56,828 nucleotides of DNA from Catenulispora rubra (lineage in GTDB: Bacteria; Actinomycetota; Actinomycetes; Streptomycetales; Catenulisporaceae). Positions within the stretch are counted from its first letter, which is position 1; each line of letters starts with the position of its first letter. Under the pieces are notes generated by a model. That model was not told where the DNA came from. It searched no databases and saw nothing but the letters and a program-made list of their open reading frames with translations. The position numbers were made by a program, and so were the translations under genes. The DNA lies in the NCBI RefSeq assembly GCF_015356825.1, contig NZ_JAACYW010000042.1, positions 1 through 56,828 of the forward strand, read 5' to 3'. Below, piece after piece: positions 8,283 to 17,164 of the stretch.

Positions 8283-9314
8283 TCAGACGTCCTCTCCGAT
8301 GGCCTTCTGCAGCGCTTCCTTGGTCTTCTCGGCCTTGGCCGCGAGCGCCTCGTCCTCCAGGGCCTCCTTGGCCTCGGCGGCGGCCTTCTTGGCGTCGGCC
8401 GCCTCGCGGTCCCTGCGCTGCTGCTCGATGTAGGCGTCGATGACCTCGTCGGGGTCGCCGCTCTGCACCAGGTTGCCGTGGTCCATCCAGATGCAGTGGT
8501 TGGACATGTGGCGGACCGTCTCCAGGCCGTGCGAGACCAGCACGATGGTGCGGGCGTTCTCGCACAGCTCCAGCATCTTCTCGGTGGCCTTCTCCTTGAA
8601 CCGCGCGTCACCGGCGGACAGGGCCTCGTCCACGAGCAGGATGTCCGGGTCCATGTGCACGCCGACCGCGAAGGCCACACGCGCGTACATGCCCGAGGAG
8701 TACGTCTTCATCGCCCGGTCGATCGCGCCCTCCGAGAGCGTGTCGAGGTCGGCGAAGTCGATGATCGCGTCCTCCTTCTCGCGGATCTGGTCCTTGGACC
8801 AGCCCTGCGCCAGCCCGCCCAGGACGATGTTCTCCCGGCCGGTGAGGTTCTGGTTGAAGCCGACGCCCAGGGCCAGCAGCGTGGACACCCGGCCGCGCAC
8901 CTCGACGCGACCCTGCGTGGGGGGCAGGATCCCGGAGAGCGCGCGCAGCAGGGTGGACTTGCCGGCGCCGTTGTGGCCGATGACGCCCAGCACGGTGCCG
9001 TGCGGCACCTCGAAGGAGACGCCGTTGACCGCCTTGATGACCTTCTGCTCGACCTTCTGGCGCTTGGCCTTGCGGATCAGCGCGGCCTTCAGGGTCGGGT
9101 TGGCCTCGGCCTTGGTGCGGTAGTACAGGTGGAGGTTCTCGACCTTGATGGCCAGGCGGGGCTCCAGCTGCTTGTCGACGAGCTTGGCCGCCGGCTGCTC
9201 GGCCGGCGCCGGGGTGGCCTCGGCGGACTTGGCGGACTTGGCGGACTCGGCGGACTCGGCAGACTTGGCGGTGTCCACGGTCTCGACGGTTTCAGAGGCG
9301 GACAGCGAACTCAC
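8283..9314 (-). CDS. wzt: Polysaccharide ABC exporter ATP-binding subunit (Wzt/TagH type)
   Basis: A 343-residue ABC ATPase. Walker A is GHNGAGKST (113-121), the signature is YSSGMYAR and Walker B is ILLVDEAL. The preceding LGVGFNQNLTGRENI is typical of O-antigen/teichoic-acid exporters. The first 50 residues are a low-complexity Lys/Ser/Glu/Ala stretch encoded by 9-bp repeats. The C-terminus is a charged helix of about 60 residues, not the sugar-binding domain of some Wzt proteins. The GTG start lies 23 nt inside the permease gene but has a good GAGGGA ribosome site. With the permease it should move a lipid-linked polymer across the membrane. Confidence 0.88.
   Translation of the reverse strand: MSSLSASETVETVDTAKSAESAESAKSAKSAEATPAPAEQPAAKLVDKQLEPRLAIKVENLHLYYRTKAEANPTLKAALIRKAKRQKVEQKVIKAVNGVSFEVPHGTVLGVIGHNGAGKSTLLRALSGILPPTQGRVEVRGRVSTLLALGVGFNQNLTGRENIVLGGLAQGWSKDQIREKEDAIIDFADLDTLSEGAIDRAMKTYSSGMYARVAFAVGVHMDPDILLVDEALSAGDARFKEKATEKMLELCENARTIVLVSHGLETVRHMSNHCIWMDHGNLVQSGDPDEVIDAYIEQQRRDREAADAKKAAAEAKEALEDEALAAKAEKTKEALQKAIGEDV
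9222..9266. repeat. Five 9-bp in-frame repeats in the ABC ATPase N-terminus
   Basis: Units ggcggactt, ggcggactt, ggcggactc, ggcggactc and ggcagactt in direct succession. They encode alternating Lys-Ser-Ala and Glu-Ser-Ala. Slippage would change length without changing frame. Confidence 0.85.
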
Positions 9315-10296
9315 GCTCCCTCGACATGAAGTACCAGGCGCCGACGACCAGCGCGATGGTGGCGACGACAGCGCCGACCAGGAGCTCGGTCATCTGCGGG
9401 TTGTAGGAGGCGGCGGCGTAGTAGTGGCCGTTGATGGTCCCGCCCTTCCAGAACGGCCGCGGCCCGTCGCCGACCAACGCGGTGTTCCAGGAGTTGATGA
9501 TCGGCGAGAACGGGTCCCACTTGTAGACGGCCTCGATCACGTGCGGCAGCTTGCCGGCCGCGACCTCGGACTTCACGTAGGACAGCGAGAACAGCACCGG
9601 GGTGATGTACATCCAGATGCGCAGCACATAGGGCAGCAGCGTGGACATGTCGCGGAAGTACAGCGTCACGGCCGCGAACAGCAGCCCCAGCCCGAAGCTG
9701 AACACCGTCTGGATGATGAAGATCGGGATGATCCACAGGATCCCGACCGCCACCGAGTGGTGCACGCCGATGTAGAAGCACGCGTACACCAACAGCGTCG
9801 GGAAGTACGTCAGCATCGCCGTGAACGTCGTCGACAGCGGCAGCAGCATCTTCGGGAACGACATGTTGATGATCATCTTGCCGCCGCCGGTGATCGAGCT
9901 GGCGGCGAACTGGATGACGTTGCGCGTGTAGAAGAACGCGAACAAGCCCGTCAGCAGCCCGACGAAGTGGTTCATCGCGCTGGTGCCGGCACCGCTCTGC
10001 CCGCCCAGCACGCTGGTCAGCAGGAAGTACACCAGCGCCAGCAGCATCGGGTTCAGCACCAGCCAGAACTGGCCGAAGAAGCTGTCGAAGTGCTGGCCCT
10101 TCAAGGTCGAGGACGCCATGTGGGTGGCGAACTGACGCCGGGCCCAAACGTCCCGGAAGTACGGTCCCAACTTGGGCAGCGCGTATCGGTAGGGCTCGAA
10201 GACGTGAACCTGCTCGGTCGCGCGCGGAGGTTCGGGGGTCTTCGTCCGGGTCTCCTCCACGGATCCCGTCTCACTGGTGGCGGTCGCCACTCTCAC
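9292..10296 (-). CDS. wzm: Polysaccharide ABC-2 exporter permease (Wzm/TagG type)
   Basis: A 334-residue membrane protein. A cytoplasmic N-terminus of about 75 residues is followed by six hydrophobic helices. The family block FFGQFWLVLNPMLLALVYFLL begins the first helix and VTLYFRDMSTLLPYVLRIWMYITP is the characteristic ABC-2 segment. The GTG at 10296 starts the longest frame; another GTG lies two codons in. It partners the overlapping ATPase. The 110-nt upstream gap may hold the transcript start (a TTGCCC / TACAGC pair 16 nt apart on the minus strand is only weak evidence). Confidence 0.88.
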   Translation of the reverse strand: MRVATATSETGSVEETRTKTPEPPRATEQVHVFEPYRYALPKLGPYFRDVWARRQFATHMASSTLKGQHFDSFFGQFWLVLNPMLLALVYFLLTSVLGGQSGAGTSAMNHFVGLLTGLFAFFYTRNVIQFAASSITGGGKMIINMSFPKMLLPLSTTFTAMLTYFPTLLVYACFYIGVHHSVAVGILWIIPIFIIQTVFSFGLGLLFAAVTLYFRDMSTLLPYVLRIWMYITPVLFSLSYVKSEVAAGKLPHVIEAVYKWDPFSPIINSWNTALVGDGPRPFWKGGTINGHYYAAASYNPQMTELLVGAVVATIALVVGAWYFMSREREFAVRL

Positions 10297-10406
10297 ACTC
10301 CACTTGCTTTAGGTTGCACCTGTTTGGGGGGTCAGGGTCGTGCTGTAGATCGGTCACACTATCGGGCAACGCTTTGCGGTCCGCCGAATGTCCCCGTGGT
10401 TACACC

Positions 10407-11882
10407 CTAAGCGTTCGGCTCATCCGTCTCACCGAACGCCCGGACCCCCGTCCGCGGTTCCGGCTCCCGCCCGAGCAGTCGCGCGTAGACCCCGCCCAAC
10501 ACCTCGGCCTGGCCCTCCCAGGAGTTGGCCGCCAGCAGGTCGTCAGTGTAGCGGGACGCGTAGGCGGGCCGGTCGGCGAGAACCTTGGCGACCGCCTGAG
10601 CGTACTCGTGGGCGTCCTCGGCGGTGAAGACCTCGCCGTTGCCCAGCTCCCGGGTGAAGTCGGCCATGGCCTGCACGTCGGAGACCACGATCGGCAGCTT
10701 GGCGTGCATGTACTCGTAGTACTTCGTGATCAGCGCCACCTCGTGGTTCGGGGTGTGCAGGATCGGGATCACGCCGATGTCCGCGGAGGCCAGGTACTGC
10801 GGGACCAGGTGCGGTGCGACGTAGCCGACCATGTGCAGTCGGTCGGCGACCCCGAGGTCCTCGGCCTGCTTCTGCAGCGCCCGGGTGAACTCGGTGTCGG
10901 CGCCGCGGACCACGGCCACGTGCACGTCCGGCAGCTCCGGCAGGCCGGCCACCATCGTCGCGATGCCGCGCATCGGCGAGACCGCGCCGGAGTAGACGAG
11001 CAGGGGGACGTCGTCGGCCAGACCGCAGGCCTTGCGCAGGCTCGGCGCCTCGGCGGAGTCCGTATTGCCCGATTCATCGCGCTCGTCGCCAGGTTCGTCG
11101 CCGGGCACGTGCAGCATCGGGGCGTTGGCGACGACACCGGGCGTCTCGGTGAGGTGGTAGCGCTCCTGCAACCACTGCCCGAGCAGCGGGGAGACGGTGA
11201 TCACCGCGTCGGCCTTGCGGACGTACTCGCCCTCCAGGCCGACGTAGGCCAGCCGGCGCTGCTCGGGCATCGAGACCCCGGCCACGAACTCGTGGGCGTC
11301 GTAGAGCACCTTCGGCCGCTTGCCCTTGCGCCCCAGCTTGTCGGCGACCCGCACCGCGATGCCGGGGGTGTGCATGTCGTGGGCGTGGATCAGGTCCGGC
11401 TCGAACTCCTCGATCAGCGCCGACCAGCTCGACTCCAGCCACAGCAGGTGCCGGGCCGTGCGCCGCCAGTCGCCGTCGCGGAAGTAGACCTTCCAGAGCA
11501 CCTCCTTGGCGCGATGCTTCACGCTGCCGTCGCCGGTGCCGGGCTCCTTGATGCGCTGGACGATGCGGCGCCGCGCCTTGTAGTCCAGCGACGACGCGAA
11601 CGACAGCGCGCGGAACGGCATCAGCCGCAGGCTCGGCGCTCCGTCGTCCTTCAGCGGCCACTGCGCGATCTGCCACTTGTTGTGCAGTCCGGTGCGGACG
11701 ACCTGCGCCGCGCCGATGTAGGCCGGATCCGATGGACGCCCCTTGCGGTTCGGCTCGTAGCCGAGCAGGAGGACGTCGTAGCCGGCCTCCGCGGCGCTGT
11801 ACGCGGCTTTCTGCACCCGCGAGTCCAGACGGACGTCGTTGGCGACGAGCATCGCGATTCGGGGACGGCGGTCGTTTGTCAC
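10407..11882 (-). CDS. GT4-type glycosyltransferase
   Basis: A 491-residue GT-B enzyme. It opens with RIAMLVANDVRLDSRVQKAAYSAAEAGYDVLLLG, a start shared with three other transferases in the window. LIHAHDMHTPGIA and VLYDAHEFVAG lie in the middle. The C-terminal half carries VYSGAVSPMRGI and the sugar-nucleotide motif ITKYYEYMHAKLPIVVSDV. The start is GTG with a poor ribosome site; the ATG at codon 11 is an alternative. It lies between the GT-C transferase and the exporter, all on the minus strand. The function is inferred as addition of one residue during glycan assembly. Confidence 0.8.
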   Translation of the reverse strand: MTNDRRPRIAMLVANDVRLDSRVQKAAYSAAEAGYDVLLLGYEPNRKGRPSDPAYIGAAQVVRTGLHNKWQIAQWPLKDDGAPSLRLMPFRALSFASSLDYKARRRIVQRIKEPGTGDGSVKHRAKEVLWKVYFRDGDWRRTARHLLWLESSWSALIEEFEPDLIHAHDMHTPGIAVRVADKLGRKGKRPKVLYDAHEFVAGVSMPEQRRLAYVGLEGEYVRKADAVITVSPLLGQWLQERYHLTETPGVVANAPMLHVPGDEPGDERDESGNTDSAEAPSLRKACGLADDVPLLVYSGAVSPMRGIATMVAGLPELPDVHVAVVRGADTEFTRALQKQAEDLGVADRLHMVGYVAPHLVPQYLASADIGVIPILHTPNHEVALITKYYEYMHAKLPIVVSDVQAMADFTRELGNGEVFTAEDAHEYAQAVAKVLADRPAYASRYTDDLLAANSWEGQAEVLGGVYARLLGREPEPRTGVRAFGETDEPNA

Positions 11883-11950
11883 ATGGGAATGCTAGTGGGG
11901 CGGCGCCCCGGGGCGGGAAAGCCGCCACCGTGCCGGACGGGTGACCCCGG

Positions 11951-13486
11951 CTATCCGCGGGTCGCGGGCGTCTCCCGCGGCACGTAGACCTCGATCCACG
12001 ACCCGGCTGTGAATCGTGCCGCGAGTCGGTAACGGCTCATGAGCGCGCGGTAGGCGGCCGCCTCGGCCGGGTGGTGCGCGGGATCGGCGAGGAAGCGGCC
12101 GGCGGCGTGCTCGGTGAGGATGAGCGCCCGGGCCCGGACGCCCGGCCGGTCGGCCGCGAAGGTGAGCGGCACGAGGTGGTAGCGCGCGGGGTCGAGCCAC
12201 GGGCCGTAGCTCTCCACGGCGACCGGCGCGTGCCCGGGGACGTGCGCGGCGACCCACCCCGCGGCCTGGACGCGCGAGTGCTCGTCGAGCCGGGGGTAGA
12301 GGCGGACGGCGGAGGCGAGCGGGATGAACGCCGCGGTCACGATCACAGCCACGGCCGCGGCGCCGACGGCCCGTCGTCGCATCCAGGGGACGACGGCCGG
12401 GACGACCGCGGGGACGGCCACGCCGGCGAGGACGGCGAGCGCCGGGGTCAGCGGGACGAGATTGCGGTCGAAGCGGACCGTCATCACGGCCAGGAGAAGG
12501 AACTGCGGAATCACATAAGCGAGGGCGATGATCAATGTCCTGCGAATGATCTCGGTCGCCCGGAACAGCGCGACGAGCGCCACCGCGACGGCGGCCAATA
12601 GCAATGGTTGATCACGGAAGAGGGCGCCCAGGTAGTAGCCGGGTGCGCCGCCCTGCGCACCGACGTGGCCGTCTTGATAATGGACGGCTTCCGATCTCAC
12701 GCCGTCCAGAACGGCGATGGGATGCGTGAGGATCCCCGGTGTGGTCAGCGCGAACACCGCGGCCGCGACGGCGGCGGCTTCCGCGATCCGGATCACCGGC
12801 TTGTCGCGCCGGGGATTCAATACATAGGCGACAACTACCGGAAGCGCTGCGACGGCCAGGTATTTGGCGCCTAATGCGATGCCCACGCCGAGACCACAGA
12901 GGAGGTCTGCATAGCGCGCGTCGCGGAGAACCCGGGTAGCGCCGTACAAGGTAAGCGCTACAGCGAGCCCGGCATATACGTCCGGGGTCGCGTAAACACT
13001 GTTGGCTGTCGCTAAGGGGGAAACCGCTACGGTCGCCGCAGCGACTGCGGCAGCGATACGTCCCCATCGTTCCGGGAGCTCTGCCGCCTTCAGTACTTCC
13101 CGCACGGCGGCCCACACCAGTAGACAGGTAGCCACAGCAGCCAGGACTCCGACGAACCGGATCGTCACGATGAACGCGCGGGAGTCCGTGTGTGCCACGC
13201 CGAGGTTCTCGATGCGCATCGCGCCATGCGTCGGTACGTGGATCCCTACCGCGCGGAAGGCGGTCGTCACTCCGGCGATGACCTCATAGAGGAGTCCCGG
13301 GTAGCGGTAGGTGTGCGCGTTGAGCATTCCGTCCGACGCCATGCGCAGCCCGACGGAGATGTTCAGCGGCTCGTCCGAGTTGCCCACTCCCGGCAGCGCG
13401 GCCATCACCAACGGCACCCGCAGCGCCAGGGCGAGCATGGCCACCGCCGCCGCCAGGGGGTCGATCCTCCGCAACGCCATTCGCAT
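11951..13486 (-). CDS. GT-C membrane glycosyltransferase (PMT/ArnT/GT39-like)
   Basis: A 511-residue protein with about 11-12 hydrophobic helices. The first outward loop contains GNSDEPLNISVG, matching the acidic catalytic motif (D-E) of GT-C enzymes that use polyprenyl-phosphate sugars. A soluble C-terminal domain of about 120 residues follows the last helix. The GT2/YfhO pair earlier in the locus could make such a lipid-linked donor. Start ATG at 13486; an in-frame ATG lies two codons later. Codon use is slightly less GC-biased between about 12500 and 13300 than elsewhere. The family assignment is by topology plus one motif. Confidence 0.7.
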   Translation of the reverse strand: MRMALRRIDPLAAAVAMLALALRVPLVMAALPGVGNSDEPLNISVGLRMASDGMLNAHTYRYPGLLYEVIAGVTTAFRAVGIHVPTHGAMRIENLGVAHTDSRAFIVTIRFVGVLAAVATCLLVWAAVREVLKAAELPERWGRIAAAVAAATVAVSPLATANSVYATPDVYAGLAVALTLYGATRVLRDARYADLLCGLGVGIALGAKYLAVAALPVVVAYVLNPRRDKPVIRIAEAAAVAAAVFALTTPGILTHPIAVLDGVRSEAVHYQDGHVGAQGGAPGYYLGALFRDQPLLLAAVAVALVALFRATEIIRRTLIIALAYVIPQFLLLAVMTVRFDRNLVPLTPALAVLAGVAVPAVVPAVVPWMRRRAVGAAAVAVIVTAAFIPLASAVRLYPRLDEHSRVQAAGWVAAHVPGHAPVAVESYGPWLDPARYHLVPLTFAADRPGVRARALILTEHAAGRFLADPAHHPAEAAAYRALMSRYRLAARFTAGSWIEVYVPRETPATRG

Positions 13487-13549
13487 GTCGGGTCAACGAT
13501 CGACCGGGGCAGTCGGAAACGCGCGAGTAGTCACATATGGGTTGAGAAC

Positions 13550-13584
13550 GTATAAGAGGTGCGCTCCATGTATAAGAGGTGCGC
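13550..13584. repeat. 15-bp direct repeat in the intergenic region
   Basis: gtataagaggtgcgc occurs at 13550-13564 and again at 13570-13584. The second copy forms the left arm of the hairpin at 13576-13614. Confidence 0.75.
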
Positions 13585-13614
13585 CCCGCTGAGAGTTTCA
13601 GTGGGGCACACCTC
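13576..13614 (-). terminator. Stem-loop downstream of the 122-residue gene
   Basis: Arms 13576-13592 and 13598-13614 pair over 17 positions with one mismatch and one G-T pair around a 5-nt loop. It lies 31 nt after the stop of the minus-strand gene at 13645, a normal position for a terminator. The region 13487-13644 holds no gene. Confidence 0.55.
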
Positions 13615-13644
13615 CTACAACCGGGTGCCGGTCCGACCGCACAC

Positions 13645-14013
13645 TCAGTTGCGCAACGGGCTCCGGCTGTCCTCGAGGTCGTCGAGCCCGCCCAGGAGCT
13701 CGTACCCGTACGGGCCCTCGACCCAGTCCACACTCCAGTCCTCCAGCATCGGCGAGGTGGTCAGGGCGCGCCGCACCAACGCGGTCGCGGTGTCGCGGAC
13801 CGAGTACGGAACGTCCGGATCGGACGCGAGGTACAGACCGGCCACGAGGCGGGCCGGGAAGACGCCGGCTTCGTCGACGACCACATGGGCGTGCTCCAGG
13901 GCGCGGGGGGAGTCGCCGGAGACCGCCTGCAGGGCGTAGCGGAGGGTCGCCGCGGCCAGACCGCGGTCTCCCGCGAAACCGGCCCGCTGCACTGCCACCA
14001 TGATCAGATCCAT
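13645..14013 (-). CDS. Unknown 122-residue protein
   Basis: A soluble, acidic 122-residue protein with no signal peptide or membrane helix. The ribosome site (AGGAAGGAAG) and ATG start are convincing, and third codon positions are GC-rich as expected. Recognisable stretches are only general: an Ala-rich helical first half and an acidic C-terminus (WVEGPYGYELLGGLDDLED). It starts 28 nt after the stop of the short predicted secreted peptide on the same strand, so the two are probably co-transcribed, opposite a LuxR-type regulator. I do not recognise a family. An immunity, processing or partner role for the peptide is possible but unsupported. Confidence 0.6.
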   Translation of the reverse strand: MDLIMVAVQRAGFAGDRGLAAATLRYALQAVSGDSPRALEHAHVVVDEAGVFPARLVAGLYLASDPDVPYSVRDTATALVRRALTTSPMLEDWSVDWVEGPYGYELLGGLDDLEDSRSPLRN

Positions 14014-14041
14014 GATGATCTTCCTTCCTGTCAGGATTCGG

Positions 14042-14185
14042 TCAGGACCAGCACGAGAGGCAGCCGGGCATGCCGGCTGCGACGGGGCCTGCCTGCTGGA
14101 CCACGGGCGCGGAGGCGCTGAGCGGCGCTATCAGCAAGACAGTGACAACAGCCAAGCCTGCGAGGACATGCTTGAATCGAGACAC
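14042..14185 (-). CDS. Predicted 47-residue secreted peptide precursor
   Basis: A very short gene with a GTG start and a GGAAG ribosome site about 8 nt upstream. The translation has a textbook Sec signal: a basic start (SRFKH), a hydrophobic core (VLAGLAVVTVLLIAPL) and a cleavage-like SASA. That leaves a mature part of roughly 20 residues ending in MPGCLSCWS, with two cysteines three residues apart. It is cotranscribed, by spacing, with the unknown gene at 13645 and divergent from the regulator at 14450. No post-translational modification enzyme is encoded nearby. It could be a signalling peptide, a small bacteriocin or a membrane peptide. Confidence 0.5.
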   Translation of the reverse strand: MSRFKHVLAGLAVVTVLLIAPLSASAPVVQQAGPVAAGMPGCLSCWS

Positions 14186-14449
14186 GGTGCTTCCGTTTCT
14201 GTGGGGTGGATTTGTGGGGCCCGCACAGCTGTGGGGGTCGGGCCCGGTACGCCGAGGAGCGGGCGCTGGTCTGAGTCTCATGCGTGGCGGCCGGTGCGGG
14301 GAACGGTGCGGACCCGTCCGCCTTAGGCCAGGCCGGTCCCGGCCACGCCCCTGTATCCGGAATGGTGCGGTATCCCCCTTGATCGCCAAGGTTCCTGCTG
14401 CGAGCATGGGTCCGGCGCCGAGGCCGGATGTATGCGAAGGGGGTGTGCC
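14186..14449. promoter_or_regulatory. Divergent intergenic region between peptide gene and LuxR-type regulator
   Basis: 264 nt with no supported ORF; it must hold promoters for both directions. A short inverted repeat (ccttg at 14377-14381, caagg at 14387-14391) is the only operator-like element noticed. No confident -10/-35 pair was found. Confidence 0.35.
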
Positions 14450-15394
14450 GTGCTTGGTTCGCTAGGACTGGATCCGCTAGCGCAAGCGGTCTACAGCGCG
14501 ATGCTCGCCGACCCCTCAGTAGGTGTCCGCGAGTTGACCACACGGTTGGGACAGGACGAGGACCAGATCAGGGATACCCTGGACCGCCTGGTCGAGCTGG
14601 CCCTGCTGCGACCGTCGCGAGAGCGTTCCGGAGAGCTGTATCCGGTCTCGCTCGTCACCGGGATGCAGTTACTGGTGCAGCGGCAGGAGGCGGAGCTGGC
14701 CGCCGGCCGCGACGCGGTGGCGGCGGGCCGGGCGGCGGTCGCCGAGCGCGAGCCCGCCGAGCGGCTGATAGGCCTGGACGCGGTGCAGTCCGAACTGGAC
14801 CAGCTCCTGGCCGGCGCCACCATCGAAGTGCTGTCCATGGTGCCCGGCAACGCCATCTCGGCGGCCTCCCTGTCCGCCGCCCGCCCCACCGACGACGATG
14901 TGGCCCGGCGCATCCCCTCGCGCGTCCTGTACCACTCCTCGACCCGCCAGGACCCGGTCACCATCGCCTACGGCCGATGGCTGGCCGAGCGGGGCACCGA
15001 GATCCGGCTCTCCCCCGCCGTGACCCGCCGGCTGCTCATCGTCGACGGTCGCACCGCGGTCGTCCCGATAGAGCCCGACGAGCCCGGCATCGGCGCCCTG
15101 TGCGTGCGCGAGCCCGGACTGGTCGACCAACTCACCGCCCTGTTCGAACTGATCTGGACCGACGCGGTCCCGCTGGGCATGCCCTCCAAATCGGATTCCT
15201 CCGCCGGCCTGTCCCCCACCGACAACCACCTCCTGCGCCTGCTCGCCGACGGCCTCACCGACGAAGCCGCCGCCAAGCGCCTGGGCATCTCGGCCCGCAC
15301 GGTGCGGCGCATCATGGCCGATCTGATGGTGCGGCTCGGGGCCGAGAGCCGTTTCGAGGCGGGGGTCGAGGCCGCTCGGCGTGGGTGGCTCTGA
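14450..15394 (+). CDS. TrmB-like/LuxR-type transcriptional regulator
   Basis: A 314-residue regulator. The N-terminus (about 5-70) resembles a TrmB-type winged helix (LAQAVYSAMLADPSVGVRELT, RDTLDRLVELALL). The middle (about 110-220) contains IEVLSMVPGN and a predicted effector domain. The C-terminus is a LuxR-type helix-turn-helix (LSPTDNHLLRLLADGLTDEA, LGISARTVRRIMADLMVRLG). The GTG at 14450 was chosen over the ATG at 14432 because GAAGGGGG lies 6-7 nt upstream of it. It diverges from the short secreted peptide gene and may regulate it. There is no receiver domain, so the signal would be sensed directly. Confidence 0.8.
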   Translation: MLGSLGLDPLAQAVYSAMLADPSVGVRELTTRLGQDEDQIRDTLDRLVELALLRPSRERSGELYPVSLVTGMQLLVQRQEAELAAGRDAVAAGRAAVAEREPAERLIGLDAVQSELDQLLAGATIEVLSMVPGNAISAASLSAARPTDDDVARRIPSRVLYHSSTRQDPVTIAYGRWLAERGTEIRLSPAVTRRLLIVDGRTAVVPIEPDEPGIGALCVREPGLVDQLTALFELIWTDAVPLGMPSKSDSSAGLSPTDNHLLRLLADGLTDEAAAKRLGISARTVRRIMADLMVRLGAESRFEAGVEAARRGWL

Positions 15395-15750
15395 GGATTG
15401 GCGCTCCTGCTTTATGTGTGGGTGCGGGTGGCGGGTGGGTGTGGCGGGTGCGTTTGGTCTGTGGGTTTTAAGAGCTTTTTACGGCTTCGCGAATGGTTGG
15501 ATGGCCTCGCGGCTCGACAACTCACCGCCTGCCGCCAACACGACACCCGCGACCGCCCGAACCGACGCGCGATCGTGCACAAACAGCGCCTGAGAATTCC
15601 GGTCAGCAGGTTGCGACTTCCGTAACCGCGCGGATACAGCGCATGAGCGGACGTGAGACGTCCGCCGCGCTCACATAGAGTTGGCGCGACGCGGCGTCGC
15701 TTCGGGGGCGCGTGGCGGGATTCGACGGGATTCGACCAGACGGAGTCATC
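15395..15750 (+). promoter_or_regulatory. Gene-free region with candidate promoter of the WbpA-like dehydrogenase
   Basis: 356 nt without a supported gene. Near its 3' end an 8-bp inverted repeat (gcggacgt 15647-15654, acgtccgc 15658-15665) precedes TAGAGT at 15676-15681, a plausible actinobacterial -10. The same TAGAGTTG block occurs before the epimerase gene at 19144. Confidence 0.4.
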
Positions 15751-17007
15751 ATGCACGTAGTCGTCGCCGGCCAGGGGTACGTGGGCCTGCCGCTTGCGAT
15801 CCGCGCGGCCGAGGTGGGGCACCGGGTCGTGGGCTACGACGTGGATCCGCACCGGGTGAAGCAGCTGGCGGCCGGCGAGTCGTACGTCGAGGACGTCGCC
15901 TCGGAGCGGATCCGGGCCGTGCTGGACTCCGGTGCCTACTCCGTCACCTCCGATGCCGCCGCGCTGGCCGGGTTCGACCTGGCCGTCATCACCGTGCCGA
16001 CGCCGCTGCGGGACGGCGTGCCGGACCTGAGCTACATCGAGTCCTGCTCCCGCACGCTCGGCGCGCATCTGCGCCCCGGGGCGACCGTGGTGCTGGAGTC
16101 CACGACCTATCCGGGCACCACCGAGGAGCTGATGGTGCCGATCCTGGAGGAGCTCTCCGGGCTGGCCGCGGGTCGCGACTTCCACGCCGGCTTCAGCCCC
16201 GAGCGCATCGACCCGGGGAACCAGAACTGGCCGTTCGAGAAGACCCCGAAGGTGGTCTCCGGCGTCGACGCGGACTCGCTGGCCGTGATCAAGGGCTTCT
16301 ACGACGACCTGGTCGAGACCACGGTCCCGGTCTCCGGGCCGAAGGAGGCCGAGCTCGCCAAGCTCATCGAGAACACCTTCCGGCACGTCAACATCGCGCT
16401 GGTGAACGAGATAGCGATGTTCGCCAAGGCGCTGGACGTGGACGTCTGGGAGGCGATCGGCGCCGCGGCGTCCAAGCCCTTCGGCTTCATGAAGTTCACC
16501 CCCGGCCCCGGCGTCGGCGGGCACTGCCTGCCGATCGACCCGTCGTTCCTGTCCTGGAAGGTGGAGCGCACGGTCGGCGTCCCGTTCCGCTTCGTGGAGC
16601 TGGCGAACGACGTGAACAACCACATGCCGGACTACGTCGTGCGGCGCCTGATGGAGGGCCTGAACACGCGCCGGCAGACGGTCAACGGCTCGCGCGTGCT
16701 GTTGCTGGGCCTGGCGTACAAGCCGAACACCTCCGACGCCCGCGAGTCGCCCTCGACCCGGGTCGCCGAGCTGCTGCTGAACCTGGGCGCGCAGGTGCGC
16801 GGGGCCGACCCGCACGTGGTCGACGACATCCACGCCGACGCCCGGCTGGTGCGGGTGGAGGCCGGCGCCGAGGAGATCGCCGCGGCCGACGCGGTGGTGC
16901 TTCTGGCCGACCACGCAGAGTTCGATTACGACCTCGTAGCGAAGCACGCGAAATATGTCCTCGACTGCCGGAACCGGATGGCGGGCCCGAACGTCGAAGT
17001 GTTGTAG
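15751..17007 (+). CDS. wbpA: UDP-N-acetyl-sugar 6-dehydrogenase (WbpA/WecC type)
   Basis: A 418-residue nucleotide-sugar dehydrogenase. The Rossmann motif AGQGYVGLPLAIRAAEVGH begins at residue 6, ESTTYPGTTEE follows, and the catalytic Cys is in GPGVGGHCLPIDP (C259). VGGHC-I/LPIDP is typical of enzymes acting on UDP-GlcNAc or UDP-ManNAc. The ATG at 15751 has GGAG 6-7 nt upstream; an upstream in-frame GTG at 15712 has no such site. It would oxidise C6 twice, giving the UDP-uronic acid used by the WbpB-like enzyme. It stands alone, on the opposite strand from the wbpD-E-B run. Confidence 0.87.
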   Translation: MHVVVAGQGYVGLPLAIRAAEVGHRVVGYDVDPHRVKQLAAGESYVEDVASERIRAVLDSGAYSVTSDAAALAGFDLAVITVPTPLRDGVPDLSYIESCSRTLGAHLRPGATVVLESTTYPGTTEELMVPILEELSGLAAGRDFHAGFSPERIDPGNQNWPFEKTPKVVSGVDADSLAVIKGFYDDLVETTVPVSGPKEAELAKLIENTFRHVNIALVNEIAMFAKALDVDVWEAIGAAASKPFGFMKFTPGPGVGGHCLPIDPSFLSWKVERTVGVPFRFVELANDVNNHMPDYVVRRLMEGLNTRRQTVNGSRVLLLGLAYKPNTSDARESPSTRVAELLLNLGAQVRGADPHVVDDIHADARLVRVEAGAEEIAAADAVVLLADHAEFDYDLVAKHAKYVLDCRNRMAGPNVEVL

Positions 17008-17060
17008 GACGCGCGACCGCGCCGGCGTTGTGGGGCGCTGAACCGGTCGCCGTGACACGG

Positions 17061-17105
17061 GTCGAGGCCCGGCTTCCCCAGTGGGGTGGGGGGCCGGGCC
17101 TCGAC
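17061..17105 (+). terminator. Strong stem-loop terminator between convergent genes
   Basis: Perfect 13-bp arms at 17061-17073 and 17093-17105 enclose a further CCCC/GGGG pair, and gcgttttcc follows on the plus strand. It lies between the dehydrogenase and the minus-strand gene ending at 17165, so it may serve both. Confidence 0.8.
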
Positions 17106-17164
17106 GCGTTTTCCGTTGTCCGGCCTGCGTTTTGGCTGGTGCGTGGCGCCTGGCGGTCAACGCC

